From: Sanderia malayensis
Lineage: Eukaryota; Cnidaria; Scyphozoa; Semaeostomeae; Pelagiidae
NCBI GenBank assembly: GCA_013076295.1
Contig: RQOL01000664.1
Location: 17,334 to 81,333 of the forward strand
Reading direction: 5' to 3'
DNA: 64,000 bases
The position numbers and the translations under genes were made by a program. A model generated the notes under the pieces. That model was not told the origin of the DNA and made no database searches. It saw only the letters and a program-made list of their open reading frames with translations. Numbering within the stretch: position 1 is the first letter of the stretch; each line of letters begins with the position of its first letter. Positions 23,838-35,511 of the stretch are shown one piece after another.

Positions 23838-26500
23838 ACATGGATAAAGAAACAGAAGCTGAAGGATATAGAAGGGAAGTACAGAGTATTTTGCAGAATC
23901 TGCAGGACTGATAGCAGCTCTGCTACATTGAATGGAGCAGCTGCCCAGCTTGACAGCAGTGGAAGGGCCGGCAGCAGCAGCCTACAGGATGCCGATGCAA
24001 CAAGCAGATTTTCAGCAGAGCGTGAGAGAATTTAGGTATGGTTTATGTTTATTCAGCAATGATCTATTATAAAAAAATTGACCCTCAATTAGCACAGAGT
24101 AACTGGGAGATTTTGTCATTAGGACCCACCCCAGCCCCACAGGGGGTCTTCTCATTTACTACCGAGCATCCCTGGATTAACAAAAAGACTTACATTTAAT
24201 TACTGTTAAGGTGGAGGCAGGAAACATTACTCTGAAAGCATCAAGGGCAGTGCATTGAAAGTGAAGTTTGCTAAACTCAAACAATCTCAAGGAAAATAAA
24301 GTTCTATATTAAGTTACACTGCATTAAATTAGATAGATATTCTTTCCTAAGTACACAGCTGTTTTGTACTTAGTAAACAGCGTGTTTTGTACTAATTGTT
24401 AATAACAATTTTGTTTTTTTTCCACAGAGCTGCATTTGCACCATACAGTGGCTCTAGACAGCAACATCGCAGTGATCAAGCCACCACCAGGCCAAGGAAA
24501 AGATCAAGTAGTAATCAGTAATCAAGTTTCCCGTAAAAGACACATGACATGTGAATTTTTCCTTTTCTCTTCTCCGGAAGTAGAAAGAACACCAGGTGTG
24601 CAAGAAATTGGAGCATTGTCGAGAGCAGTCTTGGCAAAAAAAGATTGTTTTTAAGACAAACGTGGTGGTTTCCCCCATTTAAGAAATACTTTGGAAGAAT
24701 ACCCGAAGTGTAAGACACAGAATGGTGCCTTTGAGTTACTTCGTGCTGACAGGGAGGCCAAGAGACCCCTTGTTTTGATTCCCATGAAGAAGGATGGATA
24801 TCCTATACCATATCTGAAAAACTGTTAACAAGTGCAGTTATATATATTAGACCAGTTCAAAGTAGCCTTTCAATGGAGGAGACTGTATTAGCACCAGATG
24901 AAAAGCAAGAGTTTCGGAATGTGTAAATTGCCATGCACAAATTGCAGTTCAAGAGATATGTATTCATGGCAGCAGTTGCCCTGGTGGAAGCAGCAATGCC
25001 AGCCAAGAACTATCTATGGAGATTTTTTGTACGGACTCAGACATCTCATCTTTCATAAACAGAAGTTGGAATGAAGAACTCATCTCAGTTTTCCCAAATG
25101 TTACAGGTGAAAATCATTGAAGTATGCAAAAATCGATTCGTAGAGGAAGCTGCGAAAATTTTGTGGGAGCAAGAAGGGAAAGGGAAATACTGGATGCTCT
25201 GCCATGAATACTGAGCCAGTTTGCAATGTCCTATACTAATATAGAGCTCTAGTTTCCGATCTTGCCTCAAAAGTATCACCTGATGATATTGTGGTGACAG
25301 TCAACCGGGATGAGATGTGGAAGAGCTCCTTGATCTTCTACAAAAACGCAGTGTCAGATACAACCAAACTTTGGAGAAATCTCTGTGTTGCGTTTGAGGG
25401 GAAGATGGCTTGGATGCAGGAGCCATAAAGGCAGAATTTTTTTAGCTTCTGTTGGAACAAATCATGCTGAGACTGTTTGAAGGAAATGCTTTCTGAGTTG
25501 TGCCTGTAAAGACAGAAGCAAAGCATGTTATTTAAACTTGCAGGAATTGCAGTTAGTTACTCAATTATTCAGTCTGGTCCATCTCTCAACATGCTTTCAA
25601 AATCAGTGTATCATTACATCGCTGGTGCTGAAGAAGATGTTGTACTTTCATACACAAATAGAGATGATATTCCCTTGAATGTTGGTAAGTATTGTGCATC
25701 TATTCTAGGTATCTACTGTGTATGATATGAAAATTGATCTGCTTTTTATTGTCTTGTCTTTCTGTGTTTACCCACGGCCACCTATTGCAACTTTCCAAGG
25801 GAGAGAGCACTTCAAAATTACTTTTTCTTTCCTAATATTTATAGTAAGCTCAGGCATACACAATTTCAGTAGCAGCTAATGTATACACAACATGCTTGTT
25901 TTGTTTCCAGCACTTTAAATGTGTTGGAGCTCATCAAGAAGATGGAAGCAACTCAAGATATTGACAGCATTTTGGATAAGGATGGCAACTCAGATGTGTA
26001 TGGGCAATTATTAATGGTGATCACTGGCCAATACAAAGCCAATTACCAAGGCTGATATTCCACTTTATTACAAATGATCATTGAGAATGAAGTGGTTACG
26101 TCATGTAAATTTGAGATTTATCATTTGCTGATGGATTAAATGCTCCTTTGTGAGGTCTTATTCACTCACAGTCCCAACAACAACTTACCCCCAGATGTGT
26201 TCATGAAGCTAGTGGCCACTGAAAGACCAACTGCATTTGGAGACAGGCAGAGCTATGATTGGTTCATGCAATTATCCAAGATTCAGAGGAGAAAAGGCTT
26301 CATGGGTTACTTCAATTCATCACAGGTTTTAAAATGTGCCACCATTGGGATTACCACATAAAATTTGTTTGAATATTTATCTAAAGAGGATGAATCTGCA
26401 ACCCTGCCAACATCAATGGCTTGTTTGTGCATTTTGAGTCTACCAATAGTTCATTCCTCTAAAGCAAAGTTTGAGGAGTCTCTATTCTAGCCATTGATTG
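23838..26500 (+). pseudogene. HECT-like E3 ubiquitin ligase-type gene remnant
   Basis: Resembles the repetitive HECT-domain proteins common in invertebrate and fish genomes. Likely exons: 23,838-24,035, 24,428-25,684 (donor GTAAGT) and 25,921-26,490. The N-terminal part contains VREFRAAFAPYSG and an RKR-rich stretch. Then comes GAFELLRADREAKRPL and an IYIRPVQ segment near 24,840-24,860. The HECT N-lobe is recognisable at 25,290-25,690 (VTVNRDEMWKSS, GLDAGAIKAEFF, LFKLAGIAVSYSI). The C-lobe with LPTSMACLC, where HECT ligases keep the catalytic cysteine, is at about 26,405-26,440. Several stops and frame changes, for example TAA/TGA between 24,500 and 24,830 and TAG near 26,487, mark it as a pseudogene. 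Family from memory of motif pattern; a profile search would settle it. Confidence 0.6.
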
Positions 26501-28115
26501 TGAAAGTCAAGGATTTGGATCAGTGTAGACCAAAAACAGAAATACTTAAACAACTGTGGTTTGATAGCATCTTCCAGAATGTAGTATTTTGATTTATTTT
26601 GATACACAATCTTACAGAATGATGTGTTTTGAATAATAACAACGAAGCTGAAGTGTAGTTCTGTACAGTGTTATGCATCGAGAACTTAAGCGTAGCTAAA
26701 TCAGTAAATTAACAGTAAAAGTTGCTCAATCAAGCTTCAAATAAGAAAATTACATTTCAACTTCTTTTTGTTGTTGAGAAATAATGAGAAACATGTTTTT
26801 GCACCCTGTTAGCAATTTGTGAGAGACTTTTTCTGTCCGAATATTTTTTCAATTCTTCCAGCATATATGCTAGTAGTTATGTTTTGTTAAGTTTGCTAAA
26901 TGAGAAAGTTATCCTAACAGTTATGTTTGCAGTAAGGTAGCTAGCATATCAACAGCTTCAATAAATATGTCAATGCCAAAGGATTTACTCTCCCTTTCTA
27001 CATCAATTCTGCTTAAGTATTCAACACATGCTTCTTCTGGCAATGTCATAAGCTTGTATCCAATCATTTAAAATAGCATTTCCCGACAAAACCATGCCTG
27101 TTTACATTTGCCTGTTTACAATTGTGAAATACCAAAAAAAACAGTATTTCAAAATAAGCAACAGTAAATTGAACTTAAATCAATATGTTGGCAAAAAACC
27201 TGTTGCAATATAAATTTCAAACACAGAACTACAACAATTATACTCATCTTAACAGGAACACAGAAAAAATTAGGGTGCCATTATTGACAATCCATGATGT
27301 AATACTGTAAACGATAATATTATTAACCCCCCTCCCGGTGAAATTATTATTTTACAGTACAAAGTTGCCATGAGTCCCTTAGCCTCCCCCTCTCAACAGT
27401 ACTAAAATTCATAAATTTTTTAGAAAAATATTCTAAATGAAAGACCTCCTTCCTCAGATGGTGCAAGTGCCTACTTTCAAATATGTCTAGACATTGGACG
27501 TTTTTTCAACAATTTTTTACAAAAGTTACCTTTCACACTGATGCTGATCGTAACTGTCAACTTCAACAGATGTCAGGCATTTCTTTAATAAATTCAATAA
27601 GTCTTGTCTGATCAGATTTTGCTTCCTGTTACATAAACAAATAACTCATCAAAATCATAAATCATTATGGTCAAAATTTAAAGCTGTAGCAATGCATTTA
27701 CAATAGTGAAAAGAATGATACCTTTCATATCTTCTAATCGTACAGTATACATACAACAACTTATTTAAAAAAAAACCAAACTAATTTTTGAAGTTTTTTG
27801 TCTTCTTGTAGTTTTAAATATAAAAATGTTTGTATTGATTACAACTTTTATTTAAAAATGTTTTCTGCAAATTTGAAATTAAATAGAAATAAGAATTGAC
27901 CAAAATTGGACAGAAAAATACTGTAATATATATATATATATGACAATGTTGCGTTTTTATATTTATGCCTTCAAAAAATCAATTTTCTTAATATTTACTT
28001 TGTTGTTTGTATGCTATAACTTTCTGACCGATCCAAACTTTTATGTGTGTTAAAAATAAAAAATTTTCTATTATTATACATATATATAATTCTTTTCAAT
28101 ATCTCACCATTTTTA
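26501..28115. other. No gene seen
   Basis: AT-rich spacer between two oppositely oriented HECT-like remnants. It contains a short TA run near 27,930-27,945 and no supported coding region. Confidence 0.5.
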
Positions 28116-28999
28116 TCAAGTGTAAGTTTTCTGTAGAGGTCTTATATAAATGCAAGCAGATGTTGGAAGAGCCCTTTGTAAACTTTCAATGTTGTACCAT
28201 TCGCACAGCAGTTCTTCAAGTGGCCTATTTAAACCACCCTCTTTTGCCCTCCATAATGTGTAGCCACCCACAGCTTTTAAAGATGGAGATGTACTTTCCA
28301 ACTTCTCACAAACACTTTCATGGGAAGCAGTGCTGTCTTCAAATTGTATTTTTGTCCTTCCATACCCTGCTTGTGTCAGCATCTCCAGCTGAGTGGCACT
28401 GGGAGTACTCTGTTGTTTTTTGAATTGAAGACAACCAAAATCATGTGTCCATGATTCTTTTATTTGGTTTGGTACCACAGCATGGAGTAATTGCCTTTGC
28501 TCTGAAGGGCGCACAGATCTTGAGGAAGAGCAGGAAATGCAATTCTAAAAAAACAAAAGCCTATTCCTGTGACAAAATTGCAATTATCTATATCTTCTGC
28601 AAGCTCTTCATAAAGGTAGGCCCATGCTTAATGTACTTTATAATAACAGTATAGACCCTATTGATTTGTTTTTTTACCAAGTTACAATACAATACAATAC
28701 ATTCAATAATGGACGCAGGCCTAGGGCCTATGAATCCATCTCCTTTTAAAAATAGTTTCAGTCGATCTTGTATTTATAGTTCCATCGAAGCGGATGATCA
28801 AAGTAAATTGATCAACCTTATTCTTGAAATCGTCCAGTTCCTTGCCCAAACTACTTCTCTGGGTAGACGTTCCAGATTTTGCGACTCTGATTGTGAAGAA
28901 GTTATGGCGGAGCATGTGCTTGCCATCTGCATGTCTGACTTCTAGCTTGCGCCCATTTCCTCGAGAATTGCGGAGCCACCGCTTACAGTATGACACCAT
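28116..28999 (-). pseudogene. Second HECT-like gene fragment (N-terminal part)
   Basis: The minus-strand frame at 28,116-28,514 carries RPSEQRQLLHAVVPNQ, a WTHDFGCL segment, VCEKLES, GGYTLWRA and LPTSACIYIRPLQ. This is the same block order as upstream of the HECT domain in the plus-strand remnant at 23,838, where the matching phrase is LTSAVIYIRPVQ. A second frame upstream (28,721-28,999) may be an earlier exon but is not recognised. The HECT domain itself is absent, so the fragment is 3'-truncated. The two remnants point toward each other. Confidence 0.45.
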
Positions 29000-29831
29000 A
29001 AATTTAGCTTACCAAAAGCATGCATCATAGAAATATAAAATTGTCATATTTCTTAAGTATAAAAACAGTACAAAGATTCTAGTTTTAGTAGGAGACCAGC
29101 CTTTTATAGCATTTTGCAAAAGCAATTGTAACATGTTAGTTTGCAAAAAATTACATTTTCATCCTAGCTAGGTTGGCAAAAAAACTAAATAACACAAACA
29201 TATAAAATAGTAAATAAACCTGGCAGAGGCAGCCAAAGGTGGGGTAGATAACTGGGCCTAGACAGTAATAGACACAAACTAAAACCAGATCTAGCTAACT
29301 GGACATAAAAAAGTGCAAAAAACAATTTTACAAAGCAAACCTGAAGTTATGAATTGTCCTGGTTTCTCTTCCAATAAATCTTCCTAGTAAATCTTTCTGC
29401 TTCTCTTGAATTATGCTCTGATTCAGTGGATGGTGATCTTTCATTAAGTTGCTGGCTGCAATGAGATAGGATGTGGCTTGCAGTTCATAATGCCTCTCCT
29501 AAATCTTTTGAGTTACATGCGGCCATTATTACTTGCCAGGAGAAAGATGCGACAATGAAAATGATTGAGGTTGCGACCATGCTTTCCCTAAGTGCAGCGC
29601 AAAGCCAGAGAGAGGTTGCGACCATGCTTTCCCAAAATGTGTTGTAAATATTTTCCGACGATGCTTTCCCTAAGCATGAGAGCGTGTTCCACGATCCTTT
29701 CCGGAAATCATGGTGGCTGCGCGCAACAATGCTTTCTGGAATGCATTGTTTGGCTATTTCCAATGACGATATCCGGAAAGCGGCATAGCAAGCTCTGCCG
29801 AGGAATCATTGCGACAAAACATTTTTGACCC
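29000..29831. other. No gene seen; short repeated GCTTTCC motif
   Basis: The 3' part (29,565-29,790) repeats GGTTGCGACCATGCTTTCCC at 29,569 and 29,613, with weaker CATGCTTTCC/GGAAAGC variants up to 29,780. It borders the truncated end of H3. Confidence 0.4.
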
Positions 29832-32800
29832 CTATGCTGCGTGATACTGTTGTGGCTGAGCGTAGTTGGCAAGTAGCTGCAGCATTTCGGGGAAATCCTC
29901 GAGGGATTTTCCGTGAATGTGCAAGTTTTTCTGGATCTCTGCCAGGCATATGTTGATCTGTTGCTGCTGGAATTTTGTGTTGGGATCCTGCAGCTGATTG
30001 TGTCTGACAAAATCTTCTGCCATGGAACAGTTTGGACCAGGATGAGTGTTCCAAACAATTGTCTCATCTGTGCAGGTAAGTTTGTGACGGCTGCATCTCG
30101 TAAGCAACGTCTGTGCTCTGCATCGTCTTCCAGGAGTTACATTGCTCTTGCTGCATTCTTGAACGTGTCGTTAGTGACTCCGTCAAAAATGCAGGACATT
30201 CGAAGAAGCAACCCCCTTCGAATGTCTTGAAGGAGGTTGCTCTTTTTCTGTGCAGCAATATCAGTCTGAGGGTGAAGCGTTCAGCATCTGAAGGTAAAAC
30301 GTTGCATATTCTGCCTATTACACCTTTGTGTGCTTTCCGCTTGAATTGCTGCCATTGTTTGGTAGATTTATTGTATGTTTAGTGCTCTGTTCTGTCTTGG
30401 TATAGGTAGCGGAAAGCATGTTCTTCTCTCTGGTTGAGGGTGAAATAAACCTTTAGCGTGCTGTCGTTGTTTCTGTGTACAGCCTGCTCTGGGTCTGTGA
30501 AGAAAACAGCGTGTTGGTCCGGCAGGTGAATTGCAAGTCGGACAATTGTGTGACTCTTGTTGTACATCTCATATTGCATGAGTTTGTACACGGTTTGGTG
30601 TGGGCTGAGGTATCTGTAGTTTAGGTAGTGTTGTATCGCATCATGCACAATGTTGCGCTGTAAGTCTGCTTCTTCGTGACCATCTCGGATTTCAACGTGT
30701 GCCATGTCATTGCCTTTGTGGATGTACTTGAAGATGTACTTGACACTTTTGATAGTTGTGCACACTTCCACGTTGATGTGACAGTCGAATTTGAGAAGGA
30801 GTTTGATGTTGTGTGGCACAACCCAAGAGTCGTTAACTCTGTGCTGTTGGAGTTGAGCAGTTTTTTGCCTGCAAGAAAGGGACATGGTTACTGTCTGCAT
30901 TTGAATGAAAATGTATCTTATAAGTACGAAATGCAATGAATGTTGACATACCTTATCTCCTGTACAATGAGTAGCCATTGACGTTGAATTCTGTTTGCTG
31001 TGCGAGGTCTTTAGGGAACTTCTTTTTGCACTTGCCATCTTGCATGTAGATGCATGAGGAATTGAGAATTCCAAACGGGCCGTGCCTCATGTGTTTCTTG
31101 ATAATGAGGTGTTTGTGGACATGGGTGTTCTGGTCTGGTATCTCTGCCGATTTGATGCTCTGGTCTGCGTGGCTTGTCTTCGTCGGCGAGAGATATGATC
31201 ATGTGTGTGTGCGGCAGTCCACGTTTTTGAAATTCTACCGTGTAGACGTATGTGATTACTTTGCCAAAGAAGTTGAGATCAAGTATGTCTTACAGCAGTT
31301 CTTTGAATTTCAAGTGAAAGACGCGCGCAACAATGTCTGGTCGGTCTTGTGGCTTCTGGTTGGGTAGCAAATTTTCCAAGGCGTCTTGCCAGCTTGGATT
31401 CGCCGTAAATGTGAGGAATATGTCTGGCTTGCTGTGTTTTCTGAAAATGATTATGGCATCTTGGTAATTTTGGATCCATCAGTGATTTGTACGACTCAAC
31501 TCTGAGATCTTTCTGATGTGATCTGATGTAATTGAGGTCGTTGCCTTCTATCTTAGTGAATGCATTGGCGAAGTACTGTTGAAACAGCAGTCTTGAAAGG
31601 TGAAGGGCTGAGAAATCGTCATGCACTTGGATTCTGTTCGTGTAAAATTGGCTCGGAGTTACTCGCGTTTGATGTTGCTGTGCTTGGTCCTGAAGATTGA
31701 CGGTACGAGCTGACGGCAGTCTTGCAATGGTTGTACCCCAACTGTGTTCTCCAAACAGAAACAGCAGCGGATAGGTGGCTTTGATGTCAATCAGGTAGCT
31801 GTCACGTCTCTAAATGTGCAGGATTCTGTCATTTGAATCTGGTGCGGCACCATCCTTTGGGCTGTAGATTGCTTCTAATTCTGCCACTGCTGGACTGTGG
31901 TACCTGTGATCCTGGTTGGCTCTCAACGTTATGATCATGTCCAATGTGGGAGTCAGCAAATCAAGGCTTGTTTGCTGCAGTCGCCTGTTGCTGTTGTTGC
32001 TCAAGTATGTCGCCTATGTTCTTGTACTCTTGAGCATACGGATTGACTGCAAGAAGTTCGTCTTGGAGCTTCTTGATGGTGTCCTTGTTCAAGTTTTTTG
32101 TTCTGTGGTGAAGAGCTTCAGCCATATCCATGATGCATAGCTCAGTGTATTTTGGTTGCTTTCCTTCCAATGGGCGAAGGTGCACTAGAGAGAAATACTG
32201 ATCATTTAATAATATGAATTAGAGAGGCAATGAGGCAATAAGGAAAAATTGTGAAATAAATGCACTGCTGTGTAAGAAACAATGAGAGTAAATGGAGGAA
32301 GATGTTGTGTGGATCGTTGTAAACTATAATTGTTACCTTGTATTTGACACTATTTGTTTGCAGTATTGTTAGTATGAGCGTGGTTGGCTGGTGTAGCCGC
32401 TTGAAAGTGTGAAGGTGTGTGCCAATCCACACTAGGTCCCAGGTGCACAGGATGGAGCACCGTGTCACCACGCTTGTTTTGATTATTATTGTAAACATAA
32501 ATAGAGTAAAGTAAGAGAGTTGAGAGCAGTTTAAGTTAGAGAGTCTGAAGGCAAGTGGTACAGTGGCGGCCTTCGGGTCAGTCGTACCGCACCGCAAAAA
32601 GTTCGTTGTTTTTATTGTGTCAAACTTTAGCGTTATCAGCAACATTGCAAGCGAGACGTTGCCTACCGAACTTCTGACTACCGTCCCCTGCTCTGGGGTG
32701 GAATTTCAACAGAAACACCCTATGACAAAGATCAGAATTGAAAATACCTATGTGGTATGCACTGCCATGTATTGTAATCAAGGGTGGCCCCCTGCCTGGA

Positions 32801-33430
32801 AGTTGTGGTATGTTTGCTGTCCAGGATGCCATTGCCATGGTAGCATTGTACTGGCGGAATTTGGAAAGAAAATCTTTCGATTGTTTTTGCATGTCTTCTA
32901 TATTGCCAAGGAAGAGAGACATTAATAGCGCACGTGGAGGCTGTATTGCAGGTAGGTTGACAGCTCCATCGTGACAACACTTTGTGTAGTAGTTTGTGGT
33001 TGTCAGCTCTTCTCTGAAATACTTTGCACCACAATGGGGACAGGTATTGTTCATCAGATCCATGTGGTGCAGATTAATGTTCTCTGCTGGAGGAATTGCT
33101 GGTTGTTCTGGTAGGGGTGGCAGTTGTGGAATAGCTGTTGGTGGTGGCCGTTCCTCTGCTGCTGGTTGTACTGCCCTCTGTTGCAGTTATGGAAACTGTG
33201 GCCTGTGTTTGTTGTGGCTGGTGCTGCGATCACGGATCGAACTGCACACGCTGCATCTGTTGTAGCTGTGGCTGTGGCAAGGTTGGCAGGGGGCCTTGCC
33301 TCACCAATAATCCCAAATTTCCATTGTTCTCAGCAAAGAGCCTAGTGTTTCTATTCTCAAACAATGGTTGCTCCCCTAATAGGTTTTGCCAAGCTACAGT
33401 GATTTGTTGCCCCAGCAAGGCGCTTTAAAA
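29832..33430 (-). pseudogene. Helitron H3: divergent Rep gene lacking the helicase
   Basis: A second Helitron lineage on the minus strand. From 33,430 downwards: a Gln/Asn-rich N-terminus; the zinc motif CPHCGAKYFREEL...CC (about 33,040-32,965); the AMASWTAN...GPPLITIHG block; an intron (about 32,190-32,740); the Helitron-like N domain (32,185-31,480); the HUH motif PHTHM (31,200-31,211); the two-tyrosine motif KYIFKYIHKGND (near 30,740-30,705); and the region up to SLEDFPEMLQLLANY near 29,860. Frameshifts lie near 31,800, 31,480, 31,070 and 30,260, and part of the N domain is deleted after LRVESYKSLMD. No Walker A follows, so it is 3'-truncated and inactive. Protein similarity to H2 and H4 is clear but DNA similarity is low. 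Confidence 0.8.
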
Positions 33431-33549
33431 TACTAAAGAATTATGAGGCCCCATTGTCAGATCCCTAAAGGCTCTCAGTGGACATAAACTTATCTAATAA
33501 GCCAATTTGACGGTGCTATAAAGACTAACAATTTTTTTTTCAGGAAAAA

Positions 33550-34104
33550 ATGTCCAACTTACCCCATCATCCTAATTTGCGTTGTGATAGCTCAATGTTT
33601 GTAGAAGAGGAGGTAGATAGTGAATCAAATATAAATACTCTAGTGCAAGAAAGAGATGAATTAAGAAATGAAATTGAGAAGTGACACCAAGAAGTCTCTT
33701 TTGTTTATGCTGAAAAGAGTGAGCTTCGTGAGGAAATAACTAATCTTGAGAACAAATTGCAGGTAGCAATTGGAAACACACTTAGGGTCTCAAATGTTGA
33801 AGGAGATCATAACAAGTGCCAGCTCCTCACTGGATTACACTGGTCAGCCTTCATGATTCTATTAGATTATTTAGGATCTTTTAGCACCCATAGAAGATCT
33901 TACGTAATTGATAAATTAACACCAGAGAATCAAATATTTGCAACCCTTCTTAAGCTTCCCAAAACTCAGCTCCTGATCTTATTGCACATTAATTTGGAGT
34001 TACCATGTCCTCCTTGCTCACAATTTTCTCAAGATGTCTTCATGTCCAATTTTCTCAAGATGTTTAGTTTGTCATCGTTTCTTCAGTATATAAGACACCT
34101 GTGA
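33550..34104 (+). pseudogene. Transposase-like N-terminal fragment (coiled coil plus helix-turn-helix type)
   Basis: ATG at 33,550 after a T-rich tract and CAG acceptor. The first ~70 residues are acidic and coiled-coil-like (LVQERDELRNEIEK, ELREEITNLENKL), broken by one in-frame TGA near 33,682. The C-terminal part (KCQLLTGLHWSAFMIL, then KLTPENQIFATLLKLPKTQ) resembles the helix-turn-helix domain that precedes DDE_4-type (PIF/Harbinger/IS5-like) nucleases. The catalytic DDE domain is missing; the frame ends at 34,104. It could be the stub of such a transposon. The neighbouring TIR element at 34,232 has the matching target-site type but starts downstream. Moderate-to-low certainty on the family. 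Confidence 0.4.
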
Positions 34105-34231
34105 TAAAAAGGAATTAGATCATGTTTGTTTTTATTGTTTTATTATTTTTTGATAAAAAATATTAAAGAATAAAAGAAAAATCAAGAAACCGAAACATAG
34201 TAACTTAAAAAACATGGTTTTGTATCTGTTA

Positions 34232-35508
34232 AGTGCTAATGCAACAAAATTTGACATATCGATTTTTTTATTTTAAATGAAAGCCAAAGATGTACTGATC
34301 AGTTTGATGCAATTTTGACGTGCATCTGACAAGTATAAGTTACTTTAATTTCACCTTGAATCAGGCCACCTTTTGCGAAAAATATTGCAACGCTGTGACG
34401 TCATAGTGATGACCCATATTATTTCTCGCAATGGAAGTCAATGGGTTTTTTCGAACGTCGTTTGGTTTTTTTTTAATAGCTCCACTCAGGGTGGGGATAT
34501 TTGAGCTCCGGCTGAACCAACATAAGGGCGAATCTTTTAGCCGTCGTTTTGAAAAAATTGGTGTCATTTTGTTTAACATTAGAGACACAATTTAAGTTTG
34601 AAAATGGATACCTCCAAAAAATGTGACGTCATCTCCCGCGTCGCCATTGTTGCTTCGAGTTGCTGTGGAACGACACGTAGCCCTGGTTTGGCTTATCCCA
34701 GGTCTTATTTTTTTGTAATAACTTATTTTAGCTCAAAATTGCAGACATTGAATTATTTTTAGAAACTTCGGAAATTAAAATTCCTTCGATTTCACCCCAA
34801 AAAGCTAAATCTTCTGACATTTGTTTTGGTTGGCTCGGGCCTAACCACTCCGGGCGAGGAGTGCTTAGGCCCGAGTAAAGCTGAGAGTCACACGGGTTGG
34901 TTTACGAGCTTGTTTACTGCATCTATTGCAGGAATAGCTTTGATTTTAGCTTTAATCTCATCTTTAATTCTTTCCCAATATCTCTCTTTACTTCAAAGCA
35001 AAAATGAGCGCTATAATGAATAAAATCCTGCTCTCCTAGTCGGTGGGTGCGAATGATGTCTGTCTCCTGAACTCCTTAAAAAGACCTTGTTCTGTTTGAT
35101 TGGTTTTGAAATACTATCAGCAACATTATGAAACGATACTTTTTCGCAACACTGAGTAATCGTACAATTGTCTCCGTTATGTATCTCTACGACATGTAAA
35201 TAGTTTTATGATTTATTTGCTCCCGAGACGAGATACCCGTCATGTGTGTGCTCGCTCACAGCTCGCCATGTCGAATTTCAATTTTCAATAGAAGGAAGCC
35301 TGCTTGACGTTGCAGACGCGACGTTTGATGACATCACAGTGATGTTCAGTTTTCGCACGAAAAAGGTCAAAATTGCCTACTTTGAAGGTTAATAGCGAAA
35401 AAAGTATACATAATTTGCAAATTTTATTTGCGCCACGTTAATCAGTGCATTGAAATCTATAGATTTTTGAAATAAAGACACTATGTAAAAATTCGTTGCA
35501 TTAGCACT
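34232..35508. mobile_element. TIR element with TTA target duplication (PIF/Harbinger-type, non-autonomous)
   Basis: Terminal inverted repeats begin AGTGCTAATGCAAC at 34,232 and end with the complement at 35,508; 24 of the first 28 positions match. Both ends are flanked by TTA (34,229-34,231 and 35,509-35,511). A 3-bp TWA duplication is characteristic of PIF/Harbinger elements. The 1,277-bp interior has no transposase frame, so mobilisation would need an enzyme from elsewhere. Confidence 0.7.
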
Positions 35509-35511
35509 TTA

